Source: an uncultured Prevotellaceae bacterium (GTDB lineage Bacteria; Bacteroidota; Bacteroidia; Bacteroidales; Bacteroidaceae). From it: a stretch of DNA of 64,000 bases. Location: assembly GCA_900316585.1 (NCBI GenBank), contig ONDM01000006.1:186001-250000 (forward strand), in the 5' to 3' direction. Shown in pieces: positions 1 to 9,145 of this stretch (the stretch's first letter is position 1; each line of letters starts with the position of its first letter). Both the position numbers and the translations under genes were made by a program. Below the pieces are notes generated by a model. It was given only the letters and a program-made list of their open reading frames with translations. It had not been told where the DNA came from and did no database searches.

Positions 1-297
1 AACGCATTGGTCATCGATGATGATGGGTTGAAAGTAGTTTTTCTCCCATTCTTCGTTCCAGTCTTTATCTTCTGCTTCAGCAATTGTGTAGCTTATTTTC
101 ACATCAGGAACAGGAAATTCTGTAAGAAGTGCTTCCAGTTTCTCTTTTTCAAAAAGACTCTGTTGAACATATGCGGTTAAACCGTCATCTTCCGTTACAA
201 AACTTTCACATCCGGCTTCTGCAGCAAAGGCTGAAAGCACATCACTGATAACCTCAGAAGATGGCTCCGTCTTGAATTTTATTTCAAAGTATTTCAT
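1..297 (-). CDS. prmA: Ribosomal protein L11 methyltransferase, N-terminal part (cut by window edge)
   Basis: The minus strand from 297 reads 99 codons without a stop to the window edge, starting MKYFEIKFKTEPSSEVISD. The segment DWNEEWEKNYFQPIIIDD is characteristic of the N-terminal substrate-recognition domain of PrmA, the cytoplasmic enzyme that trimethylates ribosomal protein L11 using S-adenosylmethionine. The SAM-binding methyltransferase domain would lie outside the window. The gene is divergent from the exported-protein gene at 439. The identification rests on recognising the Bacteroidales PrmA N-terminus and is fairly safe. Confidence 0.85.
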   Translation of the reverse strand, partial: MKYFEIKFKTEPSSEVISDVLSAFAAEAGCESFVTEDDGLTAYVQQSLFEKEKLEALLTEFPVPDVKISYTIAEAEDKDWNEEWEKNYFQPIIIDDQCV

Positions 298-390
298 GTC
301 TTTTTGTATTTGCTGCGAAGTTAGTGTTTTTTTAGGGATTTCCCTACATGAGATTAGGAAAAATCCCTTTTACTCGGATTTTTTCTGATT

Positions 391-398
391 TATCTTTG
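391..398 (+). promoter_or_regulatory. -7 promoter box of the 439 gene
   Basis: TATCTTTG fits the Bacteroidetes -7 consensus TAnnTTTG and lies about 40 nt before the ATG at 439. The matching -33 element is weak (a T-run near 368-371). Confidence 0.55.
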
Positions 399-438
399 CA
401 TCGGAAATAAAGTGTAAACCCTAAAATTAATAAGGAAT

Positions 439-1887
439 ATGAAGCAGTTAGTTTATCTGATGATGGTAGTCTTGGCGTTTCTCCCAGCAAGTGTGAGCGC
501 ACAGGATGATATGTACTTCACTCCTAAGAAGGAGAAGAAGCAGAAGACCACAACAGTCACCACTACTACTCAGAAGAAATCTCCTAAGGTGGAATACAAA
601 ACCTATGATAAGGATGATGTAATCTATAATGGTGACATCAACGTGGGTAATGCAGACACTATTTATGCCGGCAATGTAAATGCTGTCAATGACACACTTT
701 ACATTGACGAATATGAAACTTTCTCTGATGGAAATGGTCAGTGGATTAATGGTTTCAAGGGTAGTGTGAGCGACTATAAATATGCGATGCGTAATTTAAA
801 CTGGCGCAGTATGAGTAGTGCCATACCAGTAGGCTCCAGTCTATATTGGAACGTTGCCTATGGACCAGGTTCTTTTGACTGGAACATCTATCAGGTGGGA
901 GGCTTGGCTTATCTGTTCCCTACTTGGTCTAATCCTCTCTACTGGGATTACAGCTTAGATTGGACTTGGGGCGCTTTCCGTTGGCATCGTCCTTGGCACA
1001 GCTGGTCATGGTATACCTATGCTTGGGATCCATTCTGGGACCCATTCTGGTATGACAGTTGGTACGGTGGCTGGCATGGTGGTTGGTACAGTGGCTGGTA
1101 CGGCTGGCATGGAGGCTATTATGGAAACTATTGGCATCATTATGCATGGGCTAGACCAGGTTACTTCTATACTAATCCAGGACGTAGCCATGCACGTTAC
1201 ACTATAGGTGGTCGTGGCTACCGAATCGGTGACAACATGGCAGGGACTCGCTCAAGCGCACGGACTCGTTCTGGAGCTACAGCACGTATTCAGGATCGTG
1301 CAGGAGCACGTCAGCCAGGTACAAGGGTGTCCGGTCGGAGTGTTCGTTCAGGTGATGCTACTCGTTCTGCAAACAGTGTACGTTCTGCAGCTAGAAGTCG
1401 TAGCCAGGTACAGAATGGTACTAGCCAAAGTGGAAATGTGTCACGCAGCCAGTCTGCAGGAACACGTAGTAGTGTAAACCGGTCTACTGGTACACGTTCT
1501 ACCTCTTCATACAGCCGCAGTGCAGATGGACGTCATAACACCTATTCACGTCCTAGCAGTACTAGGGCTACAGGTACTTCTCGTATGGGCACTTCTACTC
1601 GTTCTAATACGGGTGTTCGTAGTGTGAACTCTGGTGCTTCCACCCGTTCAGGTAGTGTGTCTACAGGTAGAAGCAGTGTAGGTGGTGGAAATATTAATCG
1701 TGGTAGCGTCGGTGGTTCTACTCGTTCCAGCGGTGGCAGCTACGGTGGAAGCAGAAGCAGCAGTTCCGGTAGCTTCGGTGGTGGTGGAAGCCGCTCAGGT
1801 GGAAGCTTCGGTGGCAGTGGTGGTAGCCGTTCTGGTGGTGGCTTCAGTGGTGGCGGTGGTAGCCGTTCTGGTGGCGGCCGTAGATAA
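439..1887 (+). CDS. Exported aromatic-rich, Ser/Arg/Gly-rich low-complexity protein
   Basis: 482 residues beginning with a signal peptide (cleavage probably after VSA, residues 19-21). Three zones are visible: a Lys/Thr-rich segment (about 30-60); a strikingly Trp/Tyr/His/Gly-rich centre (about 130-250) with repeated W-Y-G-G-W-H type steps; and a long C-terminal tail (about 255-482) made of TRS, VRS and SRS units that grades into GGS repeats. No enzyme motif is visible. The ATG is 41 nt after a good -7 box. The gene ends 49 nt before the FadL-like porin gene, so the two are likely co-transcribed. Its function is not recognised. The composition suggests a surface-exposed or cell-envelope structural protein, but that is inference. 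Confidence 0.8.
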   Translation: MKQLVYLMMVVLAFLPASVSAQDDMYFTPKKEKKQKTTTVTTTTQKKSPKVEYKTYDKDDVIYNGDINVGNADTIYAGNVNAVNDTLYIDEYETFSDGNGQWINGFKGSVSDYKYAMRNLNWRSMSSAIPVGSSLYWNVAYGPGSFDWNIYQVGGLAYLFPTWSNPLYWDYSLDWTWGAFRWHRPWHSWSWYTYAWDPFWDPFWYDSWYGGWHGGWYSGWYGWHGGYYGNYWHHYAWARPGYFYTNPGRSHARYTIGGRGYRIGDNMAGTRSSARTRSGATARIQDRAGARQPGTRVSGRSVRSGDATRSANSVRSAARSRSQVQNGTSQSGNVSRSQSAGTRSSVNRSTGTRSTSSYSRSADGRHNTYSRPSSTRATGTSRMGTSTRSNTGVRSVNSGASTRSGSVSTGRSSVGGGNINRGSVGGSTRSSGGSYGGSRSSSSGSFGGGGSRSGGSFGGSGGSRSGGGFSGGGGSRSGGGRR

Positions 1888-1936
1888 TGCATGGAAACTT
1901 TGATGTTTAACTAATTCCCCAAAAAATAGTAAGAAA

Positions 1937-3439
1937 ATGAAAAATAAGATATTGTTTGCCTCTGTTTTGGCATTGGCTACAACTACATTACAGGCACAAG
2001 ATATGTACGATGTTGCCCGTCTTTCCACAAGTGACCTTCAGGGTACAGCCCGTTATATTGGTATGGGTGGTGCCATGGGTGCCCTTGGCGCAGATCTCAC
2101 AGCCATGAACTCTAATCCTGCAGGTCTGGGTATCTACCGTAGCAATGATGTGGCTGCAACCCTTGGAGTTTCTATGTTGAACAATGGGACTGCTATCGAT
2201 GAAACTAGTCGTGTCAGTTTTGACCAACTGGGTATAGTGTTCACTAACAAGTATGGCAACTATACTAGTTTGAAGTATATTAACTTCGGTTTCAACTATC
2301 GTAAGCATAAGAATTTCTTTGATGATTTCAGTGTCTCTAATAATTGGCTGGGAGAATTTTCTCAGACTTATCAGATGGCTGATATGGCCTTTGGAGAAAC
2401 GGACCCAAACAAAATGCCCGTATTGCCTGCTGCAGCTGTCAAGGCTGGAGCATTAGGAATGAATGAAAGTGGTGAATTGGCTGGAACTGGTGCTTATAAC
2501 ACAACGTATAGTTTGAAATCTACAGGTGGAATCCATGAATATGATTTCGCTGTGGCAGCTAATTGGAGCGACCAGTATTTTCTAGGTTTGAGCTTGGCCT
2601 ATTTCCATGCTTCATTCGACCGAGGAACTTGGTATACAGAATATGGCGAGGATGATTGCAGCTATGATATGTACAACTATTACAGTACTCGTGGTAGTGG
2701 TATGAATATCAAGTTGGGTGGTATTATCCGTCCAGTTGCTGAAAGCAATTTCCGTTTTGGCCTATCTCTTGAGAGCCCTACCTTCTATCTGCTTACCGAT
2801 GAAAATGGAGTGGAGATTAACGCTTACGATGAAGTCGGTTCTCAGATTGGCAATGGTCATGCCTATGTAGATCCTGTGGACTATGAATTGGCTACTCCAT
2901 GGAAATTCAATTTCAGTTTGGGGCATACTATTGGAAACACTTTGGCTTTGGGTGCAGAGTATCAGTTGGAGAATTACCGGGGGATCTCCATCCATGAAAA
3001 AGATGGTTATGTTACCGATTATACTGAATATGTTAATGCTACTGTCGACAAGCAGTTGAAGGCTGTTCATACCTTGAAACTGGGTGCAGAGGTGAAGGCT
3101 ACTCCAGAGCTGGCTTTCCGTGCCGGTTACAACTACAGCACTGCTGCATTTGATGAGGGGGCTTACCGTAGTTTGTACAACTTTGCCGACATGTATATCG
3201 ACACCTTTACGGAAACCTCTTATGAGAATACGTTGGATCTGCATCGACTCACTTGTGGTATTGGTTATAGAACATCTGGTTTCTATGCTGACCTTGCTTA
3301 TCAATACACCATACAGAAATCTGATTTCTATGCATTCGATGATTCTTATACAAATGGCAGTTTGACAAACTATTTGCCAGCTACTAGGATAGACAGGAAT
3401 CGTTCTCAGTTGTCTCTGACTTTGGGTTACAGATTCTAA
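1937..3439 (+). CDS. Outer-membrane beta-barrel transport protein, OmpP1/FadL/TodX-like
   Basis: 500 residues with a signal peptide (MKNKILFASVLALATTTLQA). The mature N-terminus contains GTARYIGMGGAMGALGADL followed by the NPAGLG motif, which is the hallmark of the FadL/OmpP1 family of hydrophobic-compound porins. The remainder is alternating amphipathic beta strands rich in Tyr and Gly, and the protein ends in a C-terminal aromatic residue (LGYRF), as expected for an Omp85-assembled barrel. Length is normal for the family. It sits 49 nt behind the low-complexity exported protein, and a strong terminator follows it. The transported substrate cannot be read from sequence. Confidence 0.85.
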   Translation: MKNKILFASVLALATTTLQAQDMYDVARLSTSDLQGTARYIGMGGAMGALGADLTAMNSNPAGLGIYRSNDVAATLGVSMLNNGTAIDETSRVSFDQLGIVFTNKYGNYTSLKYINFGFNYRKHKNFFDDFSVSNNWLGEFSQTYQMADMAFGETDPNKMPVLPAAAVKAGALGMNESGELAGTGAYNTTYSLKSTGGIHEYDFAVAANWSDQYFLGLSLAYFHASFDRGTWYTEYGEDDCSYDMYNYYSTRGSGMNIKLGGIIRPVAESNFRFGLSLESPTFYLLTDENGVEINAYDEVGSQIGNGHAYVDPVDYELATPWKFNFSLGHTIGNTLALGAEYQLENYRGISIHEKDGYVTDYTEYVNATVDKQLKAVHTLKLGAEVKATPELAFRAGYNYSTAAFDEGAYRSLYNFADMYIDTFTETSYENTLDLHRLTCGIGYRTSGFYADLAYQYTIQKSDFYAFDDSYTNGSLTNYLPATRIDRNRSQLSLTLGYRF

Positions 3440-3454
3440 TGGATAGAAGAGATT

Positions 3455-3490
3455 AAAAGAGCCGTGAGGAATTCCTTGCGGCTCTTTTTT
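3455..3490 (+). terminator. Rho-independent terminator after the FadL-like gene
   Basis: AAAAGAGCCG pairs with CGGCTCTTTT around an inner GAGG/CCTT extension, followed by a run of T. Confidence 0.85.
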
Positions 3491-3510
3491 GTTTGGTAAC
3501 CTTTTTTGTA

Positions 3511-3518
3511 TATCTTTG
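3511..3518 (+). promoter_or_regulatory. -7 promoter box of the C69 peptidase gene
   Basis: TATCTTTG lies 36 nt before the ATG at 3554. TTTG at 3492-3495 is a possible upstream element, at a shorter than usual spacing of 15. Confidence 0.55.
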
Positions 3519-3553
3519 CATTTCAGTAAAAATAACAAATAGATAGTTAAAAC

Positions 3554-5209
3554 ATGAAGAAAATCTTTTTATCCCTGCTGGTCTGCCTTCTTGGCACCAT
3601 GGCTGCCCAGGCTTGCACCAACTTCCTTGTGGGAAAGAACGCATCCAAGACCGGTGCAACTTTCATCAGTTATACCATGGATTCCTATGGCATGTACGGA
3701 AGCCTGAAATATTACCCGGCTGCAAAACATGCTCCAGGTGAAATTCGCCGTATCGTCGATGGTGATACGAACCATTACCTGCGTGATATCCCAGAGGCTC
3801 CTGAAACTTATGCTGTTTTGGGCCAGATGAATGAGTTCCAGCTTTCTATTATGGAAACCACCTTTGGTGGCCGTGAAGAACTTTACCCCAAGAACCCTGA
3901 AGGAGGTATAGACTATCCTTCTCTCATGTGTTTGGGTTTGCAACGTGCCAAAACTGCCCGTGAGGCTATTCATGTCATGGGTGACTTGGTGGCTAAGTAT
4001 GGTTATAGCGGTGAGGGAGAAAGCTTCAGTGTAGCAGACCCGAATGAGATTTGGATCATGGAAATCATTGGCAAGGGTGATGAGGCTAAAGGTGCTGTTT
4101 GGGTGGCAGTGCGTATACCCGATGACTGTATAGCTGCTCATGCAAATCAGAGCCGTATCCATAAGTTCAACATGAAAGATAAGGAGAATGTCATTTGTTC
4201 CAAGGATGTGATAAGTTTCGCTCGTGAGAAAGGATATTTCAGTGGAAAAGATGCCGATTTCTCGTTTGCCGATGCCTATAGCCCTGCTGATTTCAGCAGC
4301 CAACGTTTCTGCGATGCCCGTGTATGGAGTTTCTTCAACCATTTTGTAGATGGCATGGAGCGTTATGTGGATTTCGTAGATGGCATGCATGTGGGAACCA
4401 GTGAGGTTATGCCACTTTATTTCAAGCCTAACCGTAAAATTGACTTGGCTGATATTATCGAAGCCCACCATGACCATTATGAGGGTACTCCTTTTGATTT
4501 CCAGAAGGATGTGAACAGTGGTGTTTACCAGAGTGCTTACCTGCCAAGTCCTTTGACCTATGAAGTTAATGGGAAAAAGTATTTCAATGAGCGCCCTATT
4601 TCTACTCAGCAGAGTGCATGCGTGTTTATTGCCCAGATGCGTTCTTGGCTGCCAAATGAGATTGGTGGTGTGCTTTGGTTCGGAAATGATGAGCCTAATA
4701 TGATTGCTTATACCCCGATTTATTGTTGTATTGATCGTGTTCCAGAGTGTTACGATGAAAATACAGCCAATGACCACACCTTCTCCTGGAAGAGCGCCTT
4801 TTGGGTAGAGAATTGGGTGTCAAACATGACTTATCCACGTTATTCTGTTATGTTCCCTGCTGTAAAGGCTGTACGTGATGAACTCCAGCAGAAATATCTT
4901 TTAGAGCAGGCTGATATTGATGCACAGGCTCAGAAATTGCTTGCACAGAATGTTACCGATTGCCGTAAATTCCTGACAGAATATAGTGTGAACACTGCAC
5001 AGCAGATGCTGGAACGCTGGAAGGAACTGGGCACATACCTTATCATGAAGTTCAATGATCAAGTAGTGAAAAAGGAGAAGGATGGAAAGTGGGAGCTTAC
5101 TGAGGATGGAATCTGTGTCTCTACAGAACGTCCAGGATATCCAGAGCAGTATCGTCAAACTATTGCAAAGGAGACTGGTGATCGATACATGGTTCCTAAT
5201 CAAAAATAA
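3554..5209 (+). CDS. C69-family dipeptidase (PepD-like)
   Basis: 551 residues. The signal sequence ends AAQA and is followed at once by CTNFLVGKNAS, so Cys21 becomes the N-terminal residue. This is the autocatalytically exposed nucleophile of the C69 N-terminal-nucleophile hydrolases, which cleave dipeptides. Downstream segments such as MCLGLQRAKTAREAI, GEGESFSVADPNEIWIMEIIG and AHANQSRI match the conserved core of this family. The length of 530-550 residues is typical for the Bacteroidales exported version. It acts in the periplasm or outside the cell, probably in peptide scavenging. It is a single-gene unit with its own promoter box and a terminator. Confidence 0.9.
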   Translation: MKKIFLSLLVCLLGTMAAQACTNFLVGKNASKTGATFISYTMDSYGMYGSLKYYPAAKHAPGEIRRIVDGDTNHYLRDIPEAPETYAVLGQMNEFQLSIMETTFGGREELYPKNPEGGIDYPSLMCLGLQRAKTAREAIHVMGDLVAKYGYSGEGESFSVADPNEIWIMEIIGKGDEAKGAVWVAVRIPDDCIAAHANQSRIHKFNMKDKENVICSKDVISFAREKGYFSGKDADFSFADAYSPADFSSQRFCDARVWSFFNHFVDGMERYVDFVDGMHVGTSEVMPLYFKPNRKIDLADIIEAHHDHYEGTPFDFQKDVNSGVYQSAYLPSPLTYEVNGKKYFNERPISTQQSACVFIAQMRSWLPNEIGGVLWFGNDEPNMIAYTPIYCCIDRVPECYDENTANDHTFSWKSAFWVENWVSNMTYPRYSVMFPAVKAVRDELQQKYLLEQADIDAQAQKLLAQNVTDCRKFLTEYSVNTAQQMLERWKELGTYLIMKFNDQVVKKEKDGKWELTEDGICVSTERPGYPEQYRQTIAKETGDRYMVPNQK

Positions 5210-5226
5210 TAATAGATCAAATATAG

Positions 5227-5258
5227 AAAACGAGGGCAATGACATGTCCTCGTTTTTT
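5227..5258. terminator. Terminator shared by the C69 peptidase and the convergent AraC gene
   Basis: AAAACGAGG at 5227-5235 pairs with CCTCGTTTT at 5248-5256. The run of T continues to 5258, and A-rich sequence on the other side suits termination in the reverse direction too. Confidence 0.75.
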
Positions 5259-6144
5259 ATTCCCCTTTTTGGAATATATTGTTTCGCCATTCCTTTGGCC
5301 CAATCCCGACGTGTGTCTTGAAATACTTGCCGAATGTGGATTGGCTGTCAAAATGCAAATCGTCACTAATCTGGCCGATAGTCATCTTTGTATTGGCCAG
5401 CAGATTCTCTGCGTAAAGGAGGGTCTGCTGCTCAATGCATTCCATGGCACTATTTCCCATCGTTTCTTTCACACAGGCTGATACATATTTCGGAGATAGG
5501 TTCATTTTGTCAGCATAGAAACTGATACTTCGTTCTTGTTTGAAATGTTCACGGACCAGCTCTAGGAAATGTTGGGTGACTTCTTGGCTTCGAGTCTCGG
5601 TTTCAGATGTGACATGAGGGTGGACGTAATACCCTAGACCATAGAAATAAGCTTTTGTGAGGTGAAATATCATTTCCCTGCGATAGGGGTTGTCAGTACG
5701 AGCCAGTGCCTGAGACAACATGGCGAAATATTGGGTAAGTGCGGAAAAGGCTTCATTTGTAATGTGGTTTACAGGATGGCTCCTCACCATTTGGCGCAGT
5801 TCAATCGTCTCACTGATTTGAAGTGATTTGAGGAAATCATTGCTCATGAAAAGGAATTGAGCTGAGAAATCCTCAGAAATAGATTCTAGCATGGTAATCC
5901 GGTCACTTAGTATAACCAGCAGACACCCCTTCGTAAGCTGGTATCTTTTCATGTCAATGATGATTTCTGCCTTACCTTTTTCTACTAGTGTGCTTGTGGT
6001 ATATTGAAAAGAAAATGGAATTCCAGCTGTTACTCCTTTAACCGGTGTGTGCACCATGAACAAGTCATTGTCTAGCCTTAATGTGTCTTCCGGCAATGTA
6101 CGTCTTACCTCCTTTTGGTCTACCGATTTGATACTTTTTCTCAT
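5257..6144 (-). CDS. AraC-family transcriptional regulator
   Basis: 295 residues. The N-terminal half (about 1-180) looks like an AraC-type cupin sensing domain. The C-terminal hundred residues carry two helix-turn-helix units: SISFYADKMNLSPKYVSACV, then the second HTH with IGQISDDLHFDSQSTFGKYFK followed by the GIGPKEWR end typical of the family. It is divergent from the NAD-dependent epimerase at 6386, with a 240-nt AT-rich gap holding that gene's promoter, so control of the epimerase is a reasonable guess. The effector is unknown. Confidence 0.88.
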   Translation of the reverse strand: MRKSIKSVDQKEVRRTLPEDTLRLDNDLFMVHTPVKGVTAGIPFSFQYTTSTLVEKGKAEIIIDMKRYQLTKGCLLVILSDRITMLESISEDFSAQFLFMSNDFLKSLQISETIELRQMVRSHPVNHITNEAFSALTQYFAMLSQALARTDNPYRREMIFHLTKAYFYGLGYYVHPHVTSETETRSQEVTQHFLELVREHFKQERSISFYADKMNLSPKYVSACVKETMGNSAMECIEQQTLLYAENLLANTKMTIGQISDDLHFDSQSTFGKYFKTHVGIGPKEWRNNIFQKGE

Positions 6145-6318
6145 GATAATTTTTATGGATTTCAGTCTGCATAATTAGTAAAAAAAACTGAAAACAACAA
6201 GAATTAGCATCCGTTTTTACCCTAAAAAGTCATTATTTTGCTATATTTTTCTTTAATTAATGGAAAAATTACCCAATATTGCTTCTTTTTTCCACTTTCT
6301 TAATGCTTGTTTTTGCCA

Positions 6319-6326
6319 TACCTTTG
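6319..6326 (+). promoter_or_regulatory. -7 promoter box of the epimerase gene
   Basis: TACCTTTG fits TAnnTTTG. It lies inside the reading frame upstream of the ATG at 6386, which argues that translation starts at 6386 and not at the earlier in-frame ATG at 6260. Confidence 0.65.
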
Positions 6327-6385
6327 CAATGTCAAAACAAAATAAAAACAAAAACAGAATAAGAAACTATTTAAAATATAAAATT

Positions 6386-7408
6386 ATGGAAAAGATGATT
6401 TACATGGTAACAGGAGCCGCAGGATTTTTAGGAAGTAATATATGTAGGACACTTTTGGAACAGGGCAAACAGGTTCGTGCATTTGTCCTTCCTCATGATA
6501 AGTATGCCAAATATCTTCCAAAAGAGGTTGAAATTATTGAAGGTGATCTGACCGATGTGGACTCATTGGAGCGCTTGTTTTCAGTGGAAGAAGGAATTAA
6601 GACAGCCATGATTCACTGTGGCAGTGTAGTGAGTGTTGAGGCTGGTTATAATCCCATATTGATAAAGGTCAATGTAGATGGAACCCAGAATGTGATAGAT
6701 AAATGTCTGGAACATAAAGAATGTGTGAAAATGGTATATGTAGGTAGCACAGGTAGTATTCCAGAGGCTCCGAAAGGTACTCCAATCTGTGAGGTGGACA
6801 GTTATGATCCTGAAAAGGTAGTAGGGTGGTATAGCAAGTCTAAGGCTATGGCTTGCCAGAAGGTCTTGGATGCAGTGAAGAATCAGGGTTTGAACGCCTG
6901 CATTGTACATCCTGCTGGCATCATGGGACCCAATGATTATTCTAAAAGCACCACTACAGGCACTGTTCTGAAGATATTGAATGGTGAAATGCCGATAGGC
7001 ATGAAAGGCTCTTTCAACATGTGCGATGTCCGTGACTTGGCAGCAGGATGTGTAAGCGCAGTAGCAAATGGACGTAAAGGTGAGTCTTATATCTTGGGTA
7101 ATGAAGAAGTGACTTTGAAGGAACTTTTTGGCTATCTCTCAGAGGGTATCCACTGCAAGCCTATCCGTTTTTATCTGCCTCTTTGGATGGCTAATTTCAT
7201 GGCTGGCCTAATGGAGAAGAAAGCTGCCAAGAATTACACTAAGCCATTGATGACACGTTTCTCAGTATATAATTTAGCTCGTAATAATAAGTACGATTAC
7301 AGCAAGGCTAGGGAAGAATTGGGATATACAACTCGTTCTTATGCAGATACAGCGAAGGATATGATCAAGTTCCTGATAGAGTCCAAGCAATTTGTGCCTG
7401 CTGCATAA
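6386..7408 (+). CDS. NAD(P)-dependent epimerase/dehydratase (extended SDR)
   Basis: 340 residues from the chosen start MEKMIYMVTGAAGFLGSN. The Rossmann motif TGAAGFLG is at residues 9-16, the second strand is EIIEGDLTD, and the active-site YSKSKA gives the YxxxK pair; the serine/threonine of the triad is in VGSTGSIPE. These features place it in the extended short-chain dehydrogenases that act on nucleotide sugars or related hydroxy/keto substrates. The frame is open back to 6260, but that stretch contains the promoter box and low-complexity Lys/Asn codons. The substrate is undetermined. A strong terminator follows. Confidence 0.88.
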   Translation: MEKMIYMVTGAAGFLGSNICRTLLEQGKQVRAFVLPHDKYAKYLPKEVEIIEGDLTDVDSLERLFSVEEGIKTAMIHCGSVVSVEAGYNPILIKVNVDGTQNVIDKCLEHKECVKMVYVGSTGSIPEAPKGTPICEVDSYDPEKVVGWYSKSKAMACQKVLDAVKNQGLNACIVHPAGIMGPNDYSKSTTTGTVLKILNGEMPIGMKGSFNMCDVRDLAAGCVSAVANGRKGESYILGNEEVTLKELFGYLSEGIHCKPIRFYLPLWMANFMAGLMEKKAAKNYTKPLMTRFSVYNLARNNKYDYSKAREELGYTTRSYADTAKDMIKFLIESKQFVPAA

Positions 7409-7432
7409 GTTCAGATCAGGGTTGTGAAAAAA

Positions 7433-7475
7433 GAAGGCACCGGATTTTCGGTGCCTTCGGTATTTGATTTTTTTT
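7433..7475 (+). terminator. Terminator after the epimerase gene
   Basis: GAAGGCACCG (7433-7442) pairs perfectly with CGGTGCCTTC (7449-7458) around a 6-nt loop, with a T-run at 7468-7475. Confidence 0.9.
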
Positions 7476-7539
7476 ACTTTATAAGGTCTCTGTTTCTTCA
7501 TAATTGTTTGAATTTTACACTGCAAAAATATGATGGAAA

Positions 7540-7569
7540 AAGGCAATCCGTCGTTATCTAGATTGCCTT
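7540..7569 (-). terminator. Terminator of the TfoX/efflux operon
   Basis: On the minus strand AAGGCAATC and GATTGCCTT form a 9-bp stem followed by TTTCC. It lies 27 nt past the TfoX-like stop codon. Confidence 0.7.
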
Positions 7570-7595
7570 AAACTTTCACATTTTTGCCGAAAAGG

Positions 7596-7913
7596 TTATT
7601 TCTTCCGTTTCTTTGATTCAGGCAGTGCCTTACAAGTCTCGCGGACGAGCATTGAAAGATAATCGCGGTCATCCACATCGGCTATATAAAAATATTCTTT
7701 CGCACCTTCATATGGCCGACGTAATTCTTCCTCTCTGAGCAAAGCATGAGCGGCTTTGGTCGGCTTTAAATAGAAATGGTCATCGCAGATAAGCCCGAAA
7801 ATTTTGCCATTGCAATAGATACCGTAGTCACCAAACATCTTCTTGGTCATAATCTCACCTGCATCGCTGCACTGGTCAGCGATATATTGCACAAAGTCTG
7901 CGTTACTTGCCAT
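7596..7913 (-). CDS. TfoX/Sxy N-terminal domain protein
   Basis: 105 residues consisting of one domain. The motif MTKKMFGDYGIYCNGKIFGLI, with the later YFYIADVDDRDYLSMLV, matches the TfoX N-terminal fold found in competence regulators and in many stand-alone small proteins of unknown role. It lacks the C-terminal DNA-processing half of gamma-proteobacterial Sxy. It lies 56 nt downstream of the TolC-like gene on the same strand and may be co-transcribed with the efflux operon, though no functional link is evident. It ends in a Lys/Arg tail (SKKRKK). Confidence 0.85.
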   Translation of the reverse strand: MASNADFVQYIADQCSDAGEIMTKKMFGDYGIYCNGKIFGLICDDHFYLKPTKAAHALLREEELRRPYEGAKEYFYIADVDDRDYLSMLVRETCKALPESKKRKK

Positions 7914-7969
7914 AATCGTATTCTTGATTTACCTAACATTTCCAACATAGGGAACTTGAGTAGTCGTTT

Positions 7970-9145
7970 TCATAATTTCCAAGCATTTAGTTCGGACAAT
8001 GTCAAGGCGAGGTCACGCTGGATCTGCAAGCGTTGGTCGTAGGCATCAGTCCAATATTCTTGCTCCAAGAGATAGTTGAGCAGAGAAAGTTCACCTTTTT
8101 CAAAGGCTAGATTCAATAAATTCAAACCATTGGTAGACAGCACAGCTTTGTATTGAGCATCGGTGTTTTGCAGCTGAACAGCTCTTTCGTAGAGACTGCG
8201 TAGGTTAGTGCGGAATTGCAGAAGAGCTTCATTGTTTTGTTGAGTAGCAACTTCAGCCTGTCGCTGAGCTAGGCGTACACGGTTCTTGTTTTCCCACAGG
8301 GGAATAGAGAGACCGATGGTTACTCCCTGGAAGGTGTTGTCTCTGACGAATTCACCCATGTAACCTATTGACCACTTGGGGAGTGTTGTGGCACGGACTA
8401 CGCTGATGTTATTGTCGGCTATTGCTATTTGTTGTTGCATGTACTGAAGTACAGGACTATGCTGTTCTGCCTCTGCCAAATAATCATCGAAACTCATTGG
8501 CAATGGTGATAGCGTAAAAGTTGTGTCTGGGAGGTTGATGGACTTTCCACCATTCATGGCTTGCAGTTCTGTCAAGAGTTTGTTTTTCTCTATGTTAACT
8601 GCAGACAGCTTGCCTTCAACAGTCATTCGATTCAGACGGGTCTTATCCAATTCTAACTGATTGGTAGTACCTTGCTGTATCATCCGTTCATATGCATCAG
8701 CAATCTGGCGTGCACGGTCGCACTGTTGTTGATAGAGATTGGAAAGTGCATTACAATAGACTAATTGGATGCAAGTCTGTTTTGCCTTCAAAAGCAGTTG
8801 CATCCTTTCTTGGCGGTATTGCCATTCTGCAGCCTCGCCCTGTTTGTTCGCCAGACGAGAGCGACGAGCATAGACCGAGGGAAAATCAAATTCTTGACTA
8901 ATGCTTACATCCTTTCTATTACCGATAGGCGAAGGATTGCCCCAAAGATAGCCAAACTGCACTTCGGGGTCTTGTGGTGTAAGGCCTGTACGATAGGCAG
9001 TTTTCTGTGCCTCCATCTGCTTTTGCAAGGTCTGAAGAGTAGGGCTGTTCTGTTCTATCTGTGACAGCACTGGGGCAAATGAATCTTGTGCAGAAGCTGA
9101 TAGACTCAACAGTGATAGAATGATGGTATATATCTTACTTTTCAT
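7970..9145 (-). CDS. TolC-family outer-membrane efflux channel (CusC/CzcC-like)
   Basis: 391 residues with a signal peptide (cleavage after LSASA). The body is long amphipathic helices with Gln/Leu-rich heptads in two similar halves, the duplicated outer-membrane-factor architecture. The segment GLTPQDPEVQFGYLWGNPSPIGNRKDVSISQEF matches CzcC/CusC-type proteins rather than TolC itself. Its start overlaps the end of the RND pump gene by 11 nt, so the two are translationally coupled. It forms the outer-membrane exit duct of the tripartite pump encoded here. Confidence 0.88.
   Translation of the reverse strand: MKSKIYTIILSLLSLSASAQDSFAPVLSQIEQNSPTLQTLQKQMEAQKTAYRTGLTPQDPEVQFGYLWGNPSPIGNRKDVSISQEFDFPSVYARRSRLANKQGEAAEWQYRQERMQLLLKAKQTCIQLVYCNALSNLYQQQCDRARQIADAYERMIQQGTTNQLELDKTRLNRMTVEGKLSAVNIEKNKLLTELQAMNGGKSINLPDTTFTLSPLPMSFDDYLAEAEQHSPVLQYMQQQIAIADNNISVVRATTLPKWSIGYMGEFVRDNTFQGVTIGLSIPLWENKNRVRLAQRQAEVATQQNNEALLQFRTNLRSLYERAVQLQNTDAQYKAVLSTNGLNLLNLAFEKGELSLLNYLLEQEYWTDAYDQRLQIQRDLALTLSELNAWKL

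Noticed and set aside
3569-4777. 402-codon antisense frame inside the C69 peptidase gene
   Set aside because: It is a shadow frame: no start context, no domain features, and the plus strand encodes a full known family.
6260-6385. N-terminal extension of the epimerase
   Set aside because: It contains the TACCTTTG promoter box and low-complexity Lys/Asn codons; the Rossmann motif begins right after the ATG at 6386.
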